In this document: positions 17,029 through 20,962 of the stretch, piece after piece
How positions within the stretch are numbered: the first letter of the stretch is position 1
Layout of the letters: each line of letters begins with the position of its first letter
Assembly: GCF_000485595.1 (NCBI RefSeq)
Contig: NW_014579164.1
Coordinates: 20,344 to 41,305 of the forward strand
Source: Priapulus caudatus
Lineage: Eukaryota; Priapulida; Priapulimorpha; Priapulimorphida; Priapulidae
Length of the DNA stretch: 20,962 bases
Direction: 5' to 3'
Made by a program: the position numbers and the translations under genes
The notes under the pieces: generated by a model
What the model was told of the DNA's origin: nothing
What the model saw: the letters and a program-made list of their open reading frames with translations, nothing else
Databases searched by the model: none

Positions 17029-17676
17029 TGTAAGCGGGCAGATGTCATATGCCACGCGGAAGCGACAGCGATACGGGGAAACGCAATCTTGGCGCCGCAG
17101 TGTCGAGAGGGTTGTCACAACATGCTGGGAGTGGACACTACGCGGGCCAGTCGAGCACGTACGAGAGTAAGCAATGGTCGAGCTCGGGGCTAAGGTTTCC
17201 CCGGGCATTGCGCATTGTGACAACCTAGACGCTGACCAGATGACCTATGACATCAGGGCAGGAATGGGATCATGGAATCCGGCCAAGTACGAAGACACAC
17301 ATATCCATATCATTCGGTTTGGGAAATGGAGAAGGTATAGGACCGCATTCCCCGTATTTGGTATGTCGAGTTGGCCGGAGAAGCGGAGAAGGGAGCTATA
17401 ACGAGAGGTGACGTAGGAAAAGGGCGCGGCGTATATAAGGTGGAAGCCATCGCTTCTCGAGGCTCTGGTTAGAAGACACTGATCGAGAAAGGTGTAAGTG
17501 CGTGATACGGTTGCTATGTAAATGAACGGTCTTGCTAGTCTGTAGTACATTGAGATTTCATGTTGTATGGTGTAGTAAAACACTACTGAACGCTACTTCT
17601 TGTCTTGTCTTGTCTTTACTTGTCTCTAGTTTATTACAGAATCTCTTAAAAAGGTAGCGCGAATCACGTGTCTACA
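17029..17676 (+). repeat. 3' long terminal repeat
   Basis: A 648-bp direct repeat of 1038-1673, with the same TG...CA ends. It carries a 12-bp segment near 17318 that is absent from the 5' LTR, and about eight base differences by eye. Its TATA box is at 17432-17438. Confidence 0.95.
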
Positions 17677-17935
17677 ATATATATATACATATATATACAG
17701 AGAGCAAAAGTAAGATAGAGCGAGAGAGACAGAGAGAGGAATCGAGAGAGGATCAAACGAAAGGAAAATAGCGTGCAAGAGAAAAAAAACGACGAGAGTG
17801 AGAAACAAACATCAAGGGCGAGAGAGAGACAGAGAGAAAGAAGACGAGAAAGCGAAAAAAAGAGGAGGACGAGATAGTGAAAGGAGTGAGAAAAAGCGAG
17901 GGAGGGAGAGAGAAGAGAGAGGGGAGGATTTATGC
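17677..17935. repeat. (TA)n then GA-rich microsatellite
   Basis: ATATATATATAC repeats touch the LTR end (17677-17698). About 230 bp of degenerate purine-rich GAGAGA sequence with a few interruptions follows. On the minus strand this is pyrimidine-rich and would lie in the intron after the predicted signal-peptide exon. Confidence 0.85.
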
Positions 17936-17951
17936 GTTAGATTATACTCAC

Positions 17952-18024
17952 GGCTAGCACGACGATGACGAGAAGAGCGGCTGTAGTCTTATTCATTTTT
18001 CTCCTGAGATTTTCACAAGATTTT
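17952..18024 (-). CDS. Host gene exon encoding a signal peptide (partial)
   Basis: On the minus strand a good acceptor (TTTTGTTCCTTTGTGTAG, AG at 18026-18025) opens an exon. It has 28 nt of 5'UTR, then ATG at 17996-17994 in an A-rich context. The 15 codons read MNKTTAALLVIVVLA, a typical secretory signal peptide. A consensus donor GTGAGT follows at 17951-17946, in phase 0. Read without splicing, the frame ends four codons later. It is preceded by a plausible non-coding exon and TATA box at 18637-18731. The mature peptide must be encoded further left, beyond the retroelement or outside the window, so its identity is unknown. Found by signal reading alone. Confidence 0.5.
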
Positions 18025-18636
18025 CTACACAAAGGAACAAAACCGCGTAAGCCAACGTTGCGACGCCGCGAACAACCCTCAATGCAATGTGTCGGGCATT
18101 GTCAACATCGTCGATAATTTATCATTACATACTGAATCGTATTGCTGTTCTTTGGAATACGGTTGTTCACTAACATGGAATTCGGCGGAAAACGTAATTT
18201 CATTTAGTATGCTAGTATGCTGACAAGCATCTATTTAATGTATGGATATTTTACATGTAAATAACTAGACGCAATTATACTACAATATATATCAACTAGA
18301 AACAAACATATAATAATGTATAATATGTAATATGGCGCGTCTAACAAAACTGTACGTATAACGTAAACAAACGCGCATATATACTGCTATGTCGTTTTGC
18401 TACTCTCCATCTACCACTAGAGGTATAGCCCACTGTAACATGTACCACGGATATAAAGAGTAGACATTATCCATGAAACCAAGAGCACATAGACTAGTTA
18501 TGACAACATCTACACACACTTAGGTGTAGGGAGACCAGACGGGCCGATACAATTTTACCATACAACTCTATATCTAACGGTAGCCAACTGAACACAGTTA
18601 CCTGTATCTGACAACAACGACGGCATATCGGCTTAC
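18025..18636 (-). other. Predicted intron 1 of the host gene
   Basis: A 612-bp AT-rich stretch bounded on the minus strand by GTAAGC (from 18636) and the acceptor AG at 18026-18025. No other gene or repeat is recognised within it. Confidence 0.4.
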
Positions 18637-18698
18637 CTTGCTGGTTCTGCGTTGGGTGTGTGTGTGTGTGTACCGTAGGAGCCTGTTGAACACGATGT
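18637..18698 (-). other. Predicted non-coding exon 1 of the host gene
   Basis: Starts at an initiator-like TCACATC (18700-18694) and ends CAAG before GTAAGC (donor at 18636). It includes a (CA)n run on the minus strand (18656-18670). It has no ATG consistent with the downstream exon, so it is probably 5'UTR. Confidence 0.4.
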
Positions 18699-18724
18699 GA
18701 CTCCTCTCCTTCGACTCACCCTAC

Positions 18725-18731
18725 ATATATA
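18725..18731 (-). promoter_or_regulatory. TATA box of the predicted host gene
   Basis: TATATAT on the minus strand, about 30 bases before the initiator-like TCACATC. It is the expected spacing for a TATA-driven RNA polymerase II promoter. Confidence 0.45.
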
Positions 18732-18739
18732 CCGGCGCG

Positions 18740-19250
18740 CTGTTGCCTTGACCGCGCATCTGAAACACTCTTCGTGCTCTCTTAACGCTTTGTTAAAGTT
18801 GGTGACCATGACTGATATCTCAAGAGCTAATAAATACCTCATAAAAACCTAATAAATAAGGTTATTAAATATTTACTAGTTATTACCCGTCCTCCAGACG
18901 GGTTTGAGTGGGGTCTGATTTGAGGATGGCGGTTTAACCATTTATCTCTCACTTTTAGTTGAGGATGTATTTACAGTAAACGAAAAATACTGATATTTAG
19001 ACTCGAGTCATATATCAATATTTGTTTAAAAAAAGTTGTCTAATATATATAAAATCTGAAATTTTACCGTAAATAACATGTTTTAATTTTAAAAAAAAGG
19101 AAATGAGGCGATTCATAGTACAATGTTGACTTATTTTAGATATATTTTTGCAAATATTATCTGTAGAACATGAATACATAAGGAAATTCTGAAAAAAAAT
19201 GCTATTGAGTAGTGATTTGGAAAGATATATACTTCTGAAATCAGGTGGAC
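18740..19250. other. Upstream non-coding region of the host gene
   Basis: No gene seen. Mostly AT-rich. A perfect 7-bp hairpin lies at 18885-18903 (ACCCGTC, 5-base loop, GACGGGT). Words resembling AACCTAATAAAT near 18846 recur at about 19818. Confidence 0.4.
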
Positions 19251-19375
19251 GGCGCGAGGCATCGGTTTACCGTACCTCCCGTTGTCAAATATTGCAACAT
19301 CTACAGCGCGCACACATCACAGATCACACACGATTACGCGCGCCCGCACGCACACATCTTCGAGATACCGCATTC
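19250..19375. repeat. Diverged dispersed duplication, copy 1
   Basis: Matches about 20020-20125 around a shared CCTCCCGTTGTCAAAT core, with related GC-rich sequence on both sides and small deletions. No coding meaning is apparent. Confidence 0.6.
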
Positions 19376-19481
19376 ACAGGGGTCGCAGCATACGGCTACG
19401 CACGCATCTAATCAACGCGCACTCACGCACAGCATCTATACTAACATCTTACATCATACAAAATGACAAGACGGCTGTGGG

Positions 19482-19612
19482 CAGCCAAACATTATATACG
19501 CACACGCACGCGCACGCACAGGTTCGCACACGCACACCGCGCGCACACCACACACGACACACACAGCACAACACACACAGCACACACAACATACATACCA
19601 TCATACACACCA
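19482..19612. repeat. CA/CG-rich degenerate microsatellite
   Basis: Alternating purine-pyrimidine sequence dominated by CACACA and CGCACG. Open frames through it are low-complexity H/T/R peptides and are not credible genes. Confidence 0.85.
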
Positions 19613-20019
19613 GCAACAACTGCAGCAGTCGCGTCTCAATCGTGGGGTTTCTGCCCTCACAGCTTGCGCGAGCAGTGATTGGCCTGTTTTTATAATGACA
19701 CCCGCAGCCGCAATCGGCTTTGGTACTTGTGCGTGTGGTGCGCGTCGCCGTGGGCCGGCGTGCGTGGCCGTACGTGCGTTTAGTGTGGCATTGCTATGCT
19801 AAGCTGAAAGGCTCCACCTAATAAATGCCTTATTATTAATAACCTTAACTCACATCGTAGTTATATGCTAGGAGCAGCGATTAAAACCAGCGTGAGACAA
19901 AAACATAATATTTATTAACACACATTTCAAATGTTCATGGCATGTTAGCAAGTGATGGTATTCGTTGTGCTCTAGAACAATCGAAACGAGCATTAAAAAA
20001 TGTGAGAGGCATTGCGGAG
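19613..20019. other. Right flank without recognisable genes
   Basis: Mixed-composition DNA with no open frame or RNA gene I can support. Confidence 0.4.
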
Positions 20020-20125
20020 CGCGCGGTAAGACCGCGTGGGCACGGTTAAAACACCTCCCGTTGTCAAATGTTTGGCAGCACATGCGCGCACAGCCGCACA
20101 TCATGACATTCCGCATTCAACACAC
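20020..20125. repeat. Diverged dispersed duplication, copy 2
   Basis: Partner of 19250-19375, about 780 bp downstream, sharing CCTCCCGTTGTCAAAT and a following CGCGCACA-rich part. It is preceded by a small CGCGGT/ACCGCG hairpin. Confidence 0.6.
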
Positions 20126-20239
20126 ATATAGCAGGCATGCGCACGCACAATCACACTGAGCAGCGCGTCACGCATACACATTTAGCGACACATATCGCGG
20201 CGCGCAACCCAACAGCATTCACCCAACAGGCGTGCCACC

Positions 20240-20300
20240 AGGCACACATACATACATAACCGCCACACACACGCACGCACGCAACGCACGCATACAACAT
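20240..20300. repeat. CA-rich degenerate microsatellite
   Basis: ACACATACATACAT and CACACACACGCACGCACG runs. Simple sequence. Confidence 0.75.
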
Positions 20301-20351
20301 ACATCCCATGTTACACACAGCGCGCAACAAACCGTGCAACGTCTGGCGAAG

Positions 20352-20560
20352 ATAGCAGGTGACTCACATGTCTGTGATTAAGGATCGTGCGCCTATGCGA
20401 TTTGGCGCATCTATAAAATTTGGTGGGCGGGTTTCGATGAGAGCACGTCAATCAGCAAGTGATTCACAACGTACTGTCTCGACTGCTTGGACTGCATTGC
20501 GCATGCGGGTTATTTGCGATCTGTAAAATTTGGTGTGGGTTTGCGCGGGCCGATGAATGC
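20352..20560. repeat. Diverged tandem duplication, about 110-bp period
   Basis: TAAAATTTGGTG recurs at about 20414 and 20524, each preceded by a GCGCAT/TGCGAT word and a GTGA(C/T)TCAC motif. An old two-copy duplication. Confidence 0.55.
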
Positions 20561-20962
20561 CGAAGTATTCTTCGGAGCACATAACAGTTCTTACAGGAAA
20601 TTTGCCTGAAAAGTCATTTAACCATACGAAAAATCGCGTTCTAACGTAGCGAAATAGTATATTCGGGGGACGTCCAAAGGGGCCCAACGCTCGATCGCGG
20701 CGAGCACAACGAGCGAACGGTTTTCCGGAGGAGATTAACGTAAAACGATGGGCACACTTCGGACTCTTTCTATCTTATTATATAGTAGATAGCTCTTATA
20801 ATATATATATCACGGATAAAATAACATACTATGGATAATATACTAGAATAGATATATACTTAGCATAGAGGTAGTGAGATGAACACAAACAAAGCACACA
20901 AACACACGCAACGCAGGGGCCGCGACGCACCGCACAGGGAACCGCACAGCACGGGTCGCCAG
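20561..20962. other. Right edge without recognisable genes
   Basis: No supported gene. An AT-rich stretch with TATATA words lies at 20770-20870, followed by CA-rich sequence up to the edge. Confidence 0.4.

Larger units (their letters stand above)
1038..17676 (+). mobile_element. Ty3/gypsy errantivirus-like LTR retroelement, nested and degraded
   Basis: A full-length LTR element bounded by near-identical direct repeats (1038-1673 and 17029-17676) with TG...CA termini. It has a PBS 4 bp after the first LTR and a purine tract touching the second. Gene order is gag, protease, RT, RNase H, integrase, env. This is the Ty3/gypsy order, and the env is of the baculovirus-F type seen in errantiviruses. 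It lies in a (TA)n tract: ATAT is present on both sides and could be the 4-bp target duplication, though the TA repeat makes this ambiguous. ATAT-like targets are known for several insect errantiviruses. About 6.4 kb of foreign DNA splits integrase, so the element itself is about 10.2 kb. Pol and env carry inactivating changes. Confidence 0.93.

Noticed and set aside
18633..18842. 69-codon minus-strand frame ending in T-H-T-H
   Set aside because: It overlaps the predicted TATA box and first exon, and its end is encoded by a CA microsatellite. It is more likely promoter/5'UTR.
19282..19695. 137-codon frame rich in His/Thr/Arg
   Set aside because: Produced by the CA/CG microsatellite. Low complexity and overlapping frames on the same strand.

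Overview
This window is animal (metazoan) genomic DNA. There are no bacterial operons or ribosome binding sites. It is dominated by nested transposable elements, microsatellites and minisatellites, and shows metazoan-style TATA boxes and GT-AG splice signals. The species cannot be named from the sequence. The mix of an F-type-Env Ty3/gypsy element with an XPG-nuclease DNA transposon suggests an invertebrate, possibly marine; that is inference.

The main object is one nested LTR retrotransposon (endogenous retrovirus-like, Ty3/gypsy, errantivirus-like) at 1038-17676. Its two nearly identical LTRs (636 and 648 bp, TG...CA ends) sit in a (TA)n tract. It has a PBS just after the 5' LTR and a PPT abutting the 3' LTR. 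Its gene order is gag (1990-3141), pol in the -1 frame (protease, RT, RNase H, integrase) and an F-type envelope gene (13429-15586). Two expression signals can be read directly. A GGGAAAC slippery site followed by a possible stem lies at the gag/pol junction. A short ATG leader ends at a strong splice donor (1798), and its phase fits an acceptor at 13427-13428 exactly in the env frame. Gag is open. Pol carries a 2-bp deletion, two in-frame stops and a frameshift. Env carries one in-frame stop. This copy is therefore dead or defective, although the LTRs differ at only about eight positions plus a 12-bp indel.

The integrase gene is split at about 6480/12895 by roughly 6.4 kb of foreign DNA. That DNA holds two imperfect copies, in tandem, of an unclassified sequence (6481-11729 and 11758-12894). 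Copy 1 contains a 3,970-bp DNA transposon (7306-11275, probable 3-bp GTA duplication, long TIRs built of 153-bp sub-repeats). This encodes, on the minus strand, a broken transposase-like protein with an XPG/FEN1-type nuclease domain and a C-terminal CXC (tesmin/TSO1-like) motif, most like the Academ superfamily. Copy 2 contains a 179-bp MITE with 41-bp TIRs, a telomere-like (CCCTAA)n core and an 8-bp target duplication. Copy 1 preserves the matching empty site.

Between env and the 3' LTR lies a GC-rich island with a possible small ORF, followed by AATAAA and a poly(A)-like tract, perhaps a captured processed transcript. The right flank (17677-20962) is host DNA. On the minus strand it has a TATA box, a non-coding first exon, and a second exon encoding a secretory signal peptide that ends at a GTGAGT donor. 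If this gene is real, the retroelement lies in its next intron or just downstream of that exon. The rest of both flanks is microsatellite, minisatellite and unassigned sequence.
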